Below the pieces are notes generated by a model. That model made no database searches. It saw only the letters and a program-made list of their open reading frames with translations, and was not told where the DNA came from. 64,000 bases of DNA from assembly GCA_964393105.1 (NCBI GenBank), contig CAYMSM010000004.1:47352-111351 (forward strand). The letters run 5' to 3'. The first letter of the stretch is position 1. Each line of letters begins with the position of its first letter. This stretch comes from CALMEC01 sp964393105 (GTDB lineage Bacteria > Actinomycetota > Thermoleophilia > Miltoncostaeales > Miltoncostaeaceae). Position numbers and translations under genes: made by a program. Below are positions 26,048 through 34,862 of this stretch, in pieces.

Positions 26048-26053
26048 AGGCTA
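26048..26053 (-). promoter_or_regulatory. -10-like TAGCCT for hemQ
   Basis: TAGCCT, then 9 nt containing GAGG, then the hemQ ATG. TACCGT on the other strand (26052-26057) is the matching candidate for the divergent gene at 26068. Confidence 0.4.
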
Positions 26054-26067
26054 CCGTGTGCGCAGCA

Positions 26068-26367
26068 ATGGACCCGGAGACGTTCGACCCCGAGGGGCGC
26101 TTTCGCGCCGCGGTGTCCGCCAGCCTGGCGGCGGACCCCATGCCCACGCTTGCGCAGCTCGCCGCGAACCTGGGCGTGCCGGTCGGCGATGTCGTCCACT
26201 ACGCGCTCGTTCGCTGGGCGGCAGCGGGCTCCGAGGCGCTGATGTCCGGCCCTCCCCAGGTGTTCGCGGACCTGGCGCGAGCAGCCGAGCACGGCGACCT
26301 CGAACGCGTGCGGGGAATCGTGAGCTTCCTGCTCACCGGCTTCGAGGAGGCGCCCGATGCGTCGTAA
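26068..26367 (+). CDS. small alpha-helical protein, DUF6027-like
   Basis: It has 99 aa. The sequence PMPTLAQLAANLGVPVGDVV followed by HYALVRWAAAGSEALMSG looks like a helix-turn-helix-type small actinobacterial protein I associate, from memory, with DUF6027. ATG 26068 was chosen; GTG 26056 would add four residues and overlaps the putative -10. Divergent from hemQ. Its 3' side abuts inverted-repeat element D. Function unknown. Confidence 0.65.
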   Translation: MDPETFDPEGRFRAAVSASLAADPMPTLAQLAANLGVPVGDVVHYALVRWAAAGSEALMSGPPQVFADLARAAEHGDLERVRGIVSFLLTGFEEAPDAS

Positions 26368-26385
26368 GCGGCCGGGCCCGGGCGA

Positions 26386-26630
26386 AGTGGTCCCCCTCGC
26401 AAATACGACCGCGTTTCGCGGCTGCAAACCGTCGCCAGGCATTGTCCTCGGTCCCACCGTTATGGGGACCGATAGCGGCGGGACACTTCGCAGCCGCCAT
26501 CACCGTTTGACCCACCCGGGAGGGTGGGTCATAGGCCGCCCAAGAGCCGTGGTGAGGGCGGCGTTTGGATCTCCTCCCCTGGCTCGGTTTTCGCGCGGGA
26601 AACGTTGCCGTATTTGCGACGGGGACCACT
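26386..26630. repeat. inverted-repeat element D (245 bp)
   Basis: The arms AGTGGTCCCCCTCGCAAATA (26386-) and the reverse complement of the right end, AGTGGTCCCCGTCGCAAATA, differ by one base. Weaker pairing continues (CGTTTCGCGGC against CGTTTCCCGCG, GCCAGG). A central hairpin GACCCACCCGGGAGGGTGGGTC lies at ~26510-26531, here written as arms GACCCACC and GGTGGGTC. It separates two convergent genes, and its right end runs into the stop codon of the sugar dehydrogenase gene. It shares CGGCTGCAAACCGTCGCCA (26419-26437) with 55192-55210. Confidence 0.82.
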
Positions 26631-27786
26631 ACGGGGCGAACCGCCAGACCGTGCCGCCCGTCGACACGTAGAGCCCGCCGTCGGCGCCTTCGCCGAAGCC
26701 ACGGACTCCACCACCGTCACCGGCTGCCGGAAGGCGCGTGCCGAGCGAACCGGTGATCTCGCGAAGGCCGCCGGGTGTCGGACCTGCGCGCATCGACCAC
26801 AGCCGTGAGCTGCAGAAGTCGCTGAAGATGTAGCGGCCGTCGAGGCCGGGGATGCTCGGACCGCGGTAGACATACCCGCCGGTGACCGCGCAGCCTGCAC
26901 CGTGTCCGTAGTCGGCGACCGGTTGAATCAGGCGCCCCGCGGACAGACCGACGCCGGAGAACCGGCTGCGACCCTCGAAGCGCTTCCAGCCGAAGTTCGC
27001 TCCGCGGGCGCGGACCAGGGTGGCGAAGTCGACCTCCTCCCGGCTGTTCTGGCCGACGTCGCCGATCCACAGGTCGCCGCGGGTGCGGTCGAACGAGAAC
27101 CGCCATGGATTGCGAAGGCCGAGCGCGAAGATCTCCGGTGGGACGCCGCGACGCCCGCGGAAGGGGTTGGACGCGGGAATCCGGTAGGCGCGGCTCGCGG
27201 TACGTCCGTTGACGTCGACCCGCAGCATCTTGCCGAGCAGGCTGCGCAGGTTCTGGGCGCGGTTGCCCGGATCGCCGCCGCTGCCGCCGTCGCCCATCCC
27301 GATGAACAGGAACCCGTCGGGCCCGAACGCGATCATCCCGCCGTTGTGGTTGTCGAACGGCTGCGCGATTCGAAGGAGGCGCCGCCGGCTGCCCGCGGCT
27401 GCGACGTCGGGATTGCCCGAGACGCGAATCTCCGCCACGATCGTGTCCCCGGACCGGTTGGTGTAGTTGACGAAAAGCCGACCGTTGGTCGCGTACTTCG
27501 GGTGGAACGCGAGCCCCAGGAGCCCCTGCTCGCCGCCCCCCGACACGAGCGCCGAGATGTCGAGGAACGGACGCGGCACCACGGTGCCGTCGGGTCGCAC
27601 GATGCGGATGGCGCCGCCCTGCTCGACCACGAACAGCCGGTCGTCGCCGGCGGGTGCGGTGATGAGCAGCGCCCGTTCGAAGCCGGATGCCACCTGCGTG
27701 AGCCTGGTCCCCATCGCGGGAGCGGCGACCGAAAGCGTCACCACGGCGACTGCTGCCAGACGGAGAATGGATGTGCGCCTGATCAT
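26629..27786 (-). CDS. exported PQQ-dependent sugar (glucose/sorbosone) dehydrogenase-like protein
   Basis: It has 385 aa. An N-terminal signal peptide (RRTSILRLAAVAVVTLSVAA, cleavage near PAMG) leads into a six-bladed GSDH beta-propeller: LFVVEQGGAIRI, GGGEQGLLGLAFHP, the catalytic-His block FDNHNGGMIAFGPDG, DGGSGGDPGNRAQ, FALGLRNPWRFSFD, GDVGQNSREEVD and GGYVYRG. It would oxidise an aldose or related sugar outside the membrane, if PQQ is available; no pqq genes are in this window. The ATG at 27786 (6 nt after TAGGGT) is preferred to the adjacent GTG 27789. The stop lies at the end of inverted-repeat element D. Confidence 0.9.
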   Translation of the reverse strand: MIRRTSILRLAAVAVVTLSVAAPAMGTRLTQVASGFERALLITAPAGDDRLFVVEQGGAIRIVRPDGTVVPRPFLDISALVSGGGEQGLLGLAFHPKYATNGRLFVNYTNRSGDTIVAEIRVSGNPDVAAAGSRRRLLRIAQPFDNHNGGMIAFGPDGFLFIGMGDGGSGGDPGNRAQNLRSLLGKMLRVDVNGRTASRAYRIPASNPFRGRRGVPPEIFALGLRNPWRFSFDRTRGDLWIGDVGQNSREEVDFATLVRARGANFGWKRFEGRSRFSGVGLSAGRLIQPVADYGHGAGCAVTGGYVYRGPSIPGLDGRYIFSDFCSSRLWSMRAGPTPGGLREITGSLGTRLPAAGDGGGVRGFGEGADGGLYVSTGGTVWRFAP

Positions 27787-27792
27787 CACGCG

Positions 27793-27798
27793 ACCCTA
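27793..27798 (-). promoter_or_regulatory. -10-like TAGGGT for a leaderless start
   Basis: TAGGGT, then 6 nt, then ATG 27786 on the minus strand. Confidence 0.45.
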
Positions 27799-27823
27799 TC
27801 GCGCGCGTCGCCGTGCACGAGAA

Positions 27824-28645
27824 TCATCCCGGTTGGGCCGGATGGGGTGCCGTCCACATCGTCGGCGTTCCGCGTGGCGGCCGCAGGCGTGAGGCCAGAC
27901 CCCAAGCGAGGACTGCGACGAGCGGCGGGATGGTGCCGGGCACCTGGTGGGTGACGGCCAAGAGCAGACCGAGGGCGAGCGCCGCGATCGCCGTCAGCAC
28001 CGCCGCGACCACCCGCCGCGCCGGCATCCCCGCCAGCAGGGTGGCACCGAGCGCGGCTGCCAGGATGTCGAGCCAGCCGAACAGCGACCGGCCGAACGTC
28101 GCGTCCTGCAGGGCGGGCAGGGGCGTTCCGCCGAGCGACGGTGGAATCACGGCGTGCAGGGCCTGCGTCCCCGGGCGGACCTGATCGGTGAACACCAGGA
28201 TGGAATCCACGATGGCGAGCGCGACCAGGCCGGCAGCCAGCGCCCACGGTGGCGTGAACGTCGCGATGATCGCGGCGAGCGTAAGACACGCCGCGCCGAT
28301 CAGCGCGATGCTCGCCGCATCGCCGACCAAGCCGTCCGCCCGCCACGCGACGACCCACGCGACGGGAGCGGCAAGCACGTACACCCAGGGGTGACGCCAG
28401 CCCCACACCACACCCACGGCCGCCGCGGCGATCGGGGTCCCGAACGTCGCCAGGTGGGAGATGGACTCGGTGGCCCAGTCAGCTCCCCGCGTCGCAGCGA
28501 GACCGATGAAGAACACCGCCACCGGAACGGCGATACCGACGAGTTGTGATCCGCCCCGCCGTACCGGGTGCTGCCAGGAGGCCGCGACGAGCACGCCCTG
28601 CACCAGGCAGAGCGCCGCGAAGGTCCAGCCGTAGGGAAGATCCAC
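27824..28645 (-). CDS. polytopic membrane protein, unknown
   Basis: It has 273 aa with about 8-9 hydrophobic helices covering nearly the whole length (first WTFAALCLVQGVLVAASW, last LALGLLLAVTHQV and IPPLVAVLAWGLA). Two membrane-embedded Asp residues (IVDSILVFTDQ and FGWLDILAAALG) recall the spacing of presenilin-type (A22) aspartyl proteases, but the GxGD signature is not exact, so this is a weak idea. GTG 28645 was chosen from TAGGGT 7 nt upstream; a longer ATG start at 28714 adds residues encoded by a repeat fragment. Confidence 0.75.
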   Translation of the reverse strand: MDLPYGWTFAALCLVQGVLVAASWQHPVRRGGSQLVGIAVPVAVFFIGLAATRGADWATESISHLATFGTPIAAAAVGVVWGWRHPWVYVLAAPVAWVVAWRADGLVGDAASIALIGAACLTLAAIIATFTPPWALAAGLVALAIVDSILVFTDQVRPGTQALHAVIPPSLGGTPLPALQDATFGRSLFGWLDILAAALGATLLAGMPARRVVAAVLTAIAALALGLLLAVTHQVPGTIPPLVAVLAWGLASRLRPPRGTPTMWTAPHPAQPG

Positions 28646-28652
28646 GCCCTGT

Positions 28653-28658
28653 ACCCTA
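28653..28658 (-). promoter_or_regulatory. -10-like TAGGGT for a leaderless start
   Basis: TAGGGT, then 7 nt, then GTG 28645 on the minus strand. Confidence 0.4.
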
Positions 28659-28689
28659 GTGCCGTGACCGGGAACGCTGGCGTGCTTCT

Positions 28690-28737
28690 GGCGAGCGAAG
28701 AACCCGCCGGACAAGGACGCAGTCTCCGTTCATATCG
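28690..28737. repeat. fragment of the A/B inverted-repeat family
   Basis: About 48 bp (GGCGAGCGAAGAACCCGCCG, then GACAAGGACGCAGTCTCCG, then TTCATATCG) match one half of elements A and B. Terminal arms are absent, so this is a decayed or truncated copy between two divergent membrane-protein genes. Confidence 0.7.
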
Positions 28738-28758
28738 TCACTCGTCGCAGCCCGGCTG

Positions 28759-29580
28759 ATGGGCATCCTGTTGGGACTCGCCTCGGGCCTCTCCTGGGGG
28801 ATCGCGGACTTCTTCGGCGGCTTTGCGAGCCGCCGTATGAACGCGGCAGCGGTCGCGTTCATCTCACAGGTCATCGGCACCGTCCTCGTCGCCGTGGCAG
28901 TCCTCGTCATGCGTCCCGAAGTCCCCTCGTGGCCGGCACTCGGGCTTGGCGCGCTCGGTGGTGTCTGTGGCGGGCTTGGCGTGTTCGCGTTCTACAAGGC
29001 GCTGGCGATCGGGACGATGAGCCTGGTCGCGCCCGTGTCGGCCCTCGGCGCGGGCGTCCCCCTGGTGTTCGGGATCGTGGTCGGCGAGCGACCGTCACCC
29101 CTGGCGTTGACGGGGGCCGTCATCGCGCTGGCTGGTGCGGTGCTGGCGAGCCGGGCGCCCGGCCACGCCACCCGGCGCGGCCTGGGGCTCGCGGCCCTTG
29201 CCGCCCTCGCCTTCGGGCTGTTCTTCGTGCTGATCGAGCCCGCGGCCGAGACGAGCGTCCTGTGGGCGGGACTCTCGACGAGGGTCTCCAGCGTGCCGGT
29301 GCTGCTCGGGGTCTGCCTGGCGGTCCGAACGAGCGTGGGCGTCGGCACGGGGCTGTGGCCGTTCATCATCGGCGCCGGCGTCCTCGACATCATCGCCAAC
29401 GTCGCGTACGCGGCGGCCACCCAGCACGGCCTTCTCAGCATCGTGGCCGTGCTGGCGGGCCTGTACCCGGTCGCCACCGTCATCCTCGCCCAGATCGTCC
29501 TGCACGAGCGACTCTCGCGCGGTCAGGCCGGAGGAGTCGCGGCCGCCCTCATCGGCGTGGGCCTGATCGCCGCCGGCTAG
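28759..29580 (+). CDS. EamA/DMT-family transporter
   Basis: It has 273 aa with ten predicted membrane helices in two EamA repeats. The first repeat runs from MGILLGLASGLSWGIADFFG to LALTGAVIALAGAVLAS; the second starts RGLGLAALAALAFGLFFVLI and ends GVAAALIGVGLIAAG. The helix-4 signature VCGGLGVFAFYKALAIG is typical of small-metabolite exporters. Substrate unknown. Upstream is only the short repeat fragment. Confidence 0.9.
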   Translation: MGILLGLASGLSWGIADFFGGFASRRMNAAAVAFISQVIGTVLVAVAVLVMRPEVPSWPALGLGALGGVCGGLGVFAFYKALAIGTMSLVAPVSALGAGVPLVFGIVVGERPSPLALTGAVIALAGAVLASRAPGHATRRGLGLAALAALAFGLFFVLIEPAAETSVLWAGLSTRVSSVPVLLGVCLAVRTSVGVGTGLWPFIIGAGVLDIIANVAYAAATQHGLLSIVAVLAGLYPVATVILAQIVLHERLSRGQAGGVAAALIGVGLIAAG

Positions 29581-29586
29581 CTCGCG

Positions 29587-29841
29587 TCAGGCGGCGAGGA
29601 CCGGCTCGATGGCCGGTTGCAGCACGCGGCTGACCGAGACGGGCAACAGGCGTACGAACGCGTTCAACTCCGCTACCGGCGCTCCGGTCGCGATGCCCTG
29701 CGCGAGGCGGTCGAGCACCGCCAGCTCACGCGGGCCAAGCTCCGGCGCGATTGGTTCGAGCGACTCCTTGAACCGGTCTTGAAGGTCGGCGTCGAGGACC
29801 TTGATCGACTCGAGCAGTTCGGGCGGCAGAGCGTTTGGCAT
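29587..29841 (-). CDS. 84-aa small protein, unknown
   Basis: It is a mostly helical, acidic 84-aa protein (PPELLESIKVLDADLQDRFK, GPRELAVLDRLAQGIATG). ATG 29841 is preceded, 6 nt upstream, by GATAAT, the best -10 match in the window, supporting expression as a leaderless mRNA. It ends tail to tail 6 nt from the EamA gene. No family recognised. Confidence 0.6.
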   Translation of the reverse strand: MPNALPPELLESIKVLDADLQDRFKESLEPIAPELGPRELAVLDRLAQGIATGAPVAELNAFVRLLPVSVSRVLQPAIEPVLAA

Positions 29842-29847
29842 GCAGGG

Positions 29848-29853
29848 ATTATC
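29848..29853 (-). promoter_or_regulatory. -10 GATAAT for a leaderless start
   Basis: GATAAT, then 6 nt, then ATG 29841 on the minus strand. Confidence 0.5.
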
Positions 29854-29941
29854 GCACACGCAACGCACCTTGCGCCGATCCCGCAGGTAAGGGCCGACGC
29901 GGCGGCGAAGATCCCCATCCCGAACCACCAAGGAGGCGACG

Positions 29942-30241
29942 ATGGTATGGATGGCGCTGTGCGGGGGCCTGGCGAGTTTCGTCATCCTGTCGCGGGTGGC
30001 GCGAGGGATGCGACGTGCATGTCCGGATATCGCGTCCGGGGCCCTCAGGATGATCGGGGCGTCGGGAATGTTCGCGCTCGCGATCGCGACCGTCGCGGAC
30101 GGGATGCTGGTCGCATCGATCGTCGCTGCCGTCTGTGGCGCTGCGCTGACCCTCGATCCCAGGGCGGTGTGGCGCCGAGCTTCGACACGGATCGCGAGGG
30201 TTCAGGCCGCGAAGGTGACGCCCTTCCACAACGCGAGCTAG
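29942..30241 (+). CDS. 99-aa small membrane protein, unknown
   Basis: A near-perfect ribosome-binding site AAGGAGG lies 6 nt before the ATG. The 99-aa product has two to three hydrophobic segments (MVWMALCGGLASFVILS, IGASGMFALAIATVADGMLV, VASIVAAVCGAALTL) and a basic C-terminal tail (RAVWRRASTRIARVQAAK). It is divergent from the 84-aa gene and ends 9 nt from the convergent phosphotransferase gene. No family recognised. Confidence 0.65.
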   Translation: MVWMALCGGLASFVILSRVARGMRRACPDIASGALRMIGASGMFALAIATVADGMLVASIVAAVCGAALTLDPRAVWRRASTRIARVQAAKVTPFHNAS

Positions 30242-30250
30242 TGGTCTCGG

Positions 30251-31561
30251 TCAGTCGGCGAACGAGGTCAACGCCGCCGCATTCGCTCCGTTGCGGAGGA
30301 CTGTGGTCGCCGTGTCCAACAGGGTTGCGACGAGAACGTCGGCTCGCGGCGCCAGGACCTGCAGAGCCGCGTCTGCCTGCCACCCGACCAACGCAGCGGC
30401 GAGATGCCATGCGTAGGAGTCGCCGGTGACGGCGGTGCCGGTGGCATCGCCGTAGATCCAGGGGATCTCTTCGATCGTGGTTGCGACCCCGGCGACCGAT
30501 GCCCCGCGTTCGAGCGCCGCAAGGAAAAGGCTGCTGCCGAGTAGCGCCAGGTCGAATGCGGGATCGCCCAACGCCAGGCTGTCCAGGCCGACAAGCAGGG
30601 GACCGTCCTCGCCGAGGATGAGGTTGCCGGCGTGCAGGTCGCCGTGAAGCGTGACGTCCGGCGCTTGGGAGAGTTCCCCGGCGGCCGTGCGTAGGGCCTG
30701 CACGTACGCGGATAGGTCCTGGACGCCGTTCGGGAACGCCGACAACAGGCGGCGCGTCACCGTGCGCTCGATGCGACCGAGGATTGCCCCCGATCCGAGC
30801 CTGCGGAGCGCGGGCGTGACTCCCGCGCCTGACAGCCCATGCAACCCGCCGAGCTCGCTGCAGAGTCGGCGAAGGGGTATCGATCGACCGAGGATCGACG
30901 CAGCGTCAGACCGGTGACCCGCAGCGGTCCGCTCGAACCGGGTTTGGAGCCGGTCGTCGAAGGCGAGCGGCTCAGTCATCCGGAAGGAACGCTCGGGGTG
31001 ATCCCAGAGCCACCGCAGGCGTTCGTGCTCGATGGCGGTGTCGCCGTGGGGCGCATGGTGCGCCACGATGTCCACGTCGGGTCCGATCGACCGGATGACG
31101 CACCGCGCCCCGGGGATATAGCGCAGGGGCATGCAGGCGGTCACGTTGTGGGTCGCCTCGGCCAGCCAGCGGACGACGCCTGACATCGCGGAGGTGTCGG
31201 TGAGGCGCGCCAGTGCGGGTAGGGCGGGATCCGCCGGATACCTCCAGGCCGCTGAGTTCCAGCCGCCGAGGAGGCGCGGCGAACCGGTCGATCCGAGTCC
31301 GGGTCGTACTGCATCCGTGCTTACCGCGACGATCTGCGGCAACCCCGCATCCGTGAGCTCGAACGATGCAGCCAGTCCTCGATGCGGTGTGTAGATGATG
31401 TCCAGCACCTTGGTCGGCTCGCTGAACGAACGCTCGGGAAACGCGCGCGCGAGTTCTTCGAGCAATCGGTGCTCGTTCAGGATCTCTGTGACGCACGGGA
31501 CGACGGGATCCGGGGCAACCGTAGTCGTCTCGTCGCGCGCATGGTTGACGCGCACGTTCAT
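30251..31561 (-). CDS. APH-fold phosphotransferase (third of three)
   Basis: It has 436 aa. The C-terminal lobe has the complete catalytic loop LHGDLHAGNLIL (~305-316, with Asn five residues after the catalytic Asp) and the metal-binding segment LVGLDSLALGDPAFDLALLG. The N-terminal lobe is divergent (LRYIPGARCVIRSIG, a pattern shared with the other two). It lies 155 nt downstream of the glycan-island operon on the same strand and probably belongs functionally. APH-fold kinases phosphorylate small molecules, sugars or choline-like groups; the acceptor is unknown. Confidence 0.87.
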   Translation of the reverse strand: MNVRVNHARDETTTVAPDPVVPCVTEILNEHRLLEELARAFPERSFSEPTKVLDIIYTPHRGLAASFELTDAGLPQIVAVSTDAVRPGLGSTGSPRLLGGWNSAAWRYPADPALPALARLTDTSAMSGVVRWLAEATHNVTACMPLRYIPGARCVIRSIGPDVDIVAHHAPHGDTAIEHERLRWLWDHPERSFRMTEPLAFDDRLQTRFERTAAGHRSDAASILGRSIPLRRLCSELGGLHGLSGAGVTPALRRLGSGAILGRIERTVTRRLLSAFPNGVQDLSAYVQALRTAAGELSQAPDVTLHGDLHAGNLILGEDGPLLVGLDSLALGDPAFDLALLGSSLFLAALERGASVAGVATTIEEIPWIYGDATGTAVTGDSYAWHLAAALVGWQADAALQVLAPRADVLVATLLDTATTVLRNGANAAALTSFAD

Positions 31562-31716
31562 CCGGATTGGAAATTGTCCTCACGCGGCGAGATTCCTGCC
31601 GTGGCGGCCCTACTGCAGCCTGGCGAGAGGCACTCGTCCGTACGAACCGGCGACGTGCCGTCCAGGGTGCGACATCGACGCACCGTCGGGTGTGATCGGC
31701 GGCGATGCCCCTCGGG

Positions 31717-33057
31717 TCATCTGCTCCGGGCCTTCGACGCTTCGTGGAGCGCCGCGTCGGCCTCGTGGACGAGCCAGGCCGAGTGCTCCGCCCAGTCCGG
31801 AAGCTGACGTCGAAAGGCGCTGGCAGCCAGGTCGAGCGCCGCTCGAGCGACATGGAGGTGGAGCGTGGCCACGAACGACGGCGGAGTGACGCGGCGGTAC
31901 TCGTTCACGAACGCCGAGGCGGCGCCAAGTGCGATGCGTGGATGGACCCCATCGAAACGTGGCGACGCGATGATGCGCACCAGGAGGTCGGCGACGTCTG
32001 CCGCTGGGGTCGAACGACATCGGGAGTCGAGGTCCACCAAGATGACCCTCGCACCGCTGACGAACAGGTGCTCGGGCTTCAGATCGCCGTGGCACGCAAC
32101 CGCAGGTTCGTCGTCGACGGCAGCGACCGTACGCGCGATGTGTTCGGCGTCTGTGGCCAGGGGCGGCAGCGCCCAGGCCAGGATGGCGGCGGCTCGCGCC
32201 GCGCTGCGCTCCCAATGTTGGGCGCCCCGAAACGGGAGCTCCTGGGGTGCGCCTTGGTGGAGGGCGGCGAGTGCGCGCGCCACGGTCGCCGCCGCTGCGG
32301 TCGCGTTGCCGGACCGCAGCGCGTGTTCAAGCGAGATGCCGGGCGCTTCGTCCATGATGATCGCGTCGAGGGCGTCGAGGTGCGCCACGGGGGTGGCGAC
32401 CGACACGACGTGATGGTGGAGGGGGTTCTCCGTGAGCTGTGCCCATGCGGGTGCTGCCTCGCCCTCGGGGTAGATCTTGACGAAGACCGTGCGCTCGCGG
32501 TCCTGCGCCGGGCAGCGCAGGCGCCATCGCAAGGTTGCGCCCAGGTGCTCCCGGTAGCGAACCAGGTCGACGTCGGTGATCACCCGCTCTTGGCCGGAGA
32601 CCCCAAGGAGCCGTGTGGCCAGTTCGGGCTGTGGTCCTCCGACGAGCGAAGGCAACGCGGGAAGCTTTCGGTCGAACGGGAAGGCGGACACGGTCATGCC
32701 GAGCTCTGGAACATGGCTCAGAGGCGGAAGCGGCTCAATCGAGGGCGGCACGGCCTGGCGGGCCGCGTCGGCGTGGGTGCGCATCAGCCGCTCAGCCCGA
32801 CGGGGGTCGGCGTAGAGTGTGGCGGTCAGAATGGCTTCCCTCGGTGGATCCGAGGACGAGCGCCGGCACCGCGCCCGGTACTGCACGATGCACCGGTCGT
32901 TCGGGCGGTACCGGATGCGGCCGATTGTGAGGGACTCGATTGCGACGCCCCCGGGGGCACGGGGGGTCAGTTCCCTGCGCAGGCGCGGAAGAACCCACGA
33001 CGGGTCGAGCGCCGCGGCGACGCCCGGCAGCCCTTCGGCATTGGGAAACGCGATCAC
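31717..33057 (-). CDS. APH-fold phosphotransferase (second of three)
   Basis: It has 446 aa. The N-lobe carries IGRIRYRPNDRCIVQYRARC and a beta-strand Lys-type segment (TVFVKIYPEGE). The catalytic loop reads ACHGDLKPEHLFV (~320) and the metal site VILVDLDSRCRS. The Asn normally five residues after the catalytic Asp is His. GTG 33057 overlaps the stop of the ABC gene (GTGA), so it is the last gene of the six-gene overlapping operon. Kinase fold is confident; activity and substrate are unknown. Confidence 0.88.
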   Translation of the reverse strand: MIAFPNAEGLPGVAAALDPSWVLPRLRRELTPRAPGGVAIESLTIGRIRYRPNDRCIVQYRARCRRSSSDPPREAILTATLYADPRRAERLMRTHADAARQAVPPSIEPLPPLSHVPELGMTVSAFPFDRKLPALPSLVGGPQPELATRLLGVSGQERVITDVDLVRYREHLGATLRWRLRCPAQDRERTVFVKIYPEGEAAPAWAQLTENPLHHHVVSVATPVAHLDALDAIIMDEAPGISLEHALRSGNATAAAATVARALAALHQGAPQELPFRGAQHWERSAARAAAILAWALPPLATDAEHIARTVAAVDDEPAVACHGDLKPEHLFVSGARVILVDLDSRCRSTPAADVADLLVRIIASPRFDGVHPRIALGAASAFVNEYRRVTPPSFVATLHLHVARAALDLAASAFRRQLPDWAEHSAWLVHEADAALHEASKARSR

Positions 33058-34862
33058 GATGCGCGCTCGATGAGGCCTGCGACGAGTCCGCGTGGCGGCT
33101 CCGGGACGTGCGGTGCCCATGTCTCGACGGGGTCCGCGTGGTACTCGGTGGCGACGCGACCGTCCTCGAGCCGAAGCACCCGATCCGCCCGGGCGACGGT
33201 GTCGACGTCGTGAGCGATCATAAGACAGGTCCGTCCATCCATCAGGGGTTCCAGCGCGTCGGCCACCACGGTCCTCATGGCGGGGTCCAGTCCTGTCATC
33301 GGCTCGTCGAGGATCAGGATCGCGGGGTCGCGGACAAGGGCGCGCGCGATCGCGATGCGCTGGCGCTGGCCTCCTGAGAGGGTCGCGCCGCGCTCGCCCA
33401 CGATCGATTCGTATCCCTCGGGCATCCGGTGGATGAACTCGTGTGCTCCCGCGGTCCGGGCCGCGTCGAGGATCTCCTCCTCGGTCGCCTCCAGCCGGCC
33501 GTATGCGATGTTCTCGCGGATCGTCGCGCCGAACAGCACGGAGTCCTGGAGGACGACCGCGATCTGGTCGCGGAGCGACTCGACCTGCAGGGCGCGAATA
33601 TCCATCCCGTCGACCTTTACGGTGCCCGTGTCGGGATCGTAAAGGCGCAGGATCATGCTGGCGATGGTGGACTTCCCCGAACCGGACGGTCCCACCAACG
33701 CGACCCGCTCGCCGGGGTGGATGGTGAACGAGACGTCGTGGAGCACCGCGGTGCCGTCCGGGTAGGCGAATGCGACCTGCTCGAAGCGGATCTCCCCGCG
33801 AAGGGGCGGTGTGACGACGGCATCGGGTCGGTCCGCCGTGTCCGGATCGAGCTCGAGCACCTCGGCCACCCGCTGCATGCTGACCGATGCCTTCGAGAAT
33901 CGGGTGGAGAGACGGGCGAGCTGTCGCAGGGGGCGATACATGCTCGCCTGGTACGACAGGAAGACGAGGACGATCCCCAAGGTCAGACCGCCGTCGATGA
34001 CCCGAAGCGCGCCGAAGAATACGACGCCGGCGGTGCCGACCGCGGTCACGAGCTCGACGCTTCGCGTCGCGGCGGCCTCCACCCGCGCGTTGCGGATGCT
34101 CTCCTCCACGAACGCGGCGCTCTCGGTGTCGAACCGTTCGCTCTCGTAGCGCTCCCGTCCGAACGACTGAACCAGGCGGATCATCGACATGCTCTCGGCG
34201 ACACGGTTCGCGACGCCCTCCTCGCGTTTGCGGGCACGCCGGGCCGACGACTTGGCGCGCCGGAAGAGGAACGCGATGTTTATCGCGAGGATGGGCAGGG
34301 TGGCGAGGGCCACCAGGCTCAGTTGCCAGTCGAGCCAGATCATCAGGCCGAGCATTCCGACCAACGTGAGCACGTGCGCAACGCCCGTCACGAGTGACTC
34401 TCCTGCGGCGTCGCGCAGGGTCTGGGTGTCGCTTCCCACCCTGGTCAGAAGGGAGCCCGATCGTGCCCGCGAGTGGAACGTGAGCGACAGGCGCTGCAAA
34501 TGGGAGAACAGGTCGCGTCGCAGGCGGTAGGCGAACTCGTTGCCGATTCGCGCCGTCAGGTGCACCTGTGTGTATGCGAACAATCCGGACAGGAGGGCGA
34601 AGACCACGATGGCCGCTGCCAGCCCGGCGAGCGCCGTGCGGTCGCCGCGGTCGAGCAGTGGCTGCAGGAAGCCCAGCCCCTCGGGAACGGGCTCGCTGCC
34701 GAGCACCTGGTCGACCACGATCTTGAGCGGCCACGGCTTCAGCAGCTCGGCCAGGGTCAGGCCGAGCATGCACAGGAGCGCGACGGCGAGCCGTCCGCGC
34801 GCCTCTCGGAAGTGCGCGCCGACCAGCCGGCGAAAACGGGTCCCGCGGCGAAGTGCCGTCAT
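33054..34862 (-). CDS. ABC exporter, fused permease-ATPase (MsbA/MDR type)
   Basis: This 602-aa half-transporter would work as a homodimer in the inner membrane. Six helices occupy ~25-310 with an ABC_membrane domain (LKPWPLKIVVDQVLG, LQRLSLTFHSRARSGSLLTR). The ATPase has Walker A GPSGSGKST, Q-loop VLQDSVLFGATIRENIAYG, signature LSGGQRQRIAIARAL, Walker B AILILDEPMTGLD and H-loop IAHDVD. ATG 34862 overlaps the upstream kinase stop. Sitting among glycosyltransferases, it most likely exports or flips a glycosylated product. Confidence 0.94.
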   Translation of the reverse strand: MTALRRGTRFRRLVGAHFREARGRLAVALLCMLGLTLAELLKPWPLKIVVDQVLGSEPVPEGLGFLQPLLDRGDRTALAGLAAAIVVFALLSGLFAYTQVHLTARIGNEFAYRLRRDLFSHLQRLSLTFHSRARSGSLLTRVGSDTQTLRDAAGESLVTGVAHVLTLVGMLGLMIWLDWQLSLVALATLPILAINIAFLFRRAKSSARRARKREEGVANRVAESMSMIRLVQSFGRERYESERFDTESAAFVEESIRNARVEAAATRSVELVTAVGTAGVVFFGALRVIDGGLTLGIVLVFLSYQASMYRPLRQLARLSTRFSKASVSMQRVAEVLELDPDTADRPDAVVTPPLRGEIRFEQVAFAYPDGTAVLHDVSFTIHPGERVALVGPSGSGKSTIASMILRLYDPDTGTVKVDGMDIRALQVESLRDQIAVVLQDSVLFGATIRENIAYGRLEATEEEILDAARTAGAHEFIHRMPEGYESIVGERGATLSGGQRQRIAIARALVRDPAILILDEPMTGLDPAMRTVVADALEPLMDGRTCLMIAHDVDTVARADRVLRLEDGRVATEYHADPVETWAPHVPEPPRGLVAGLIERAS

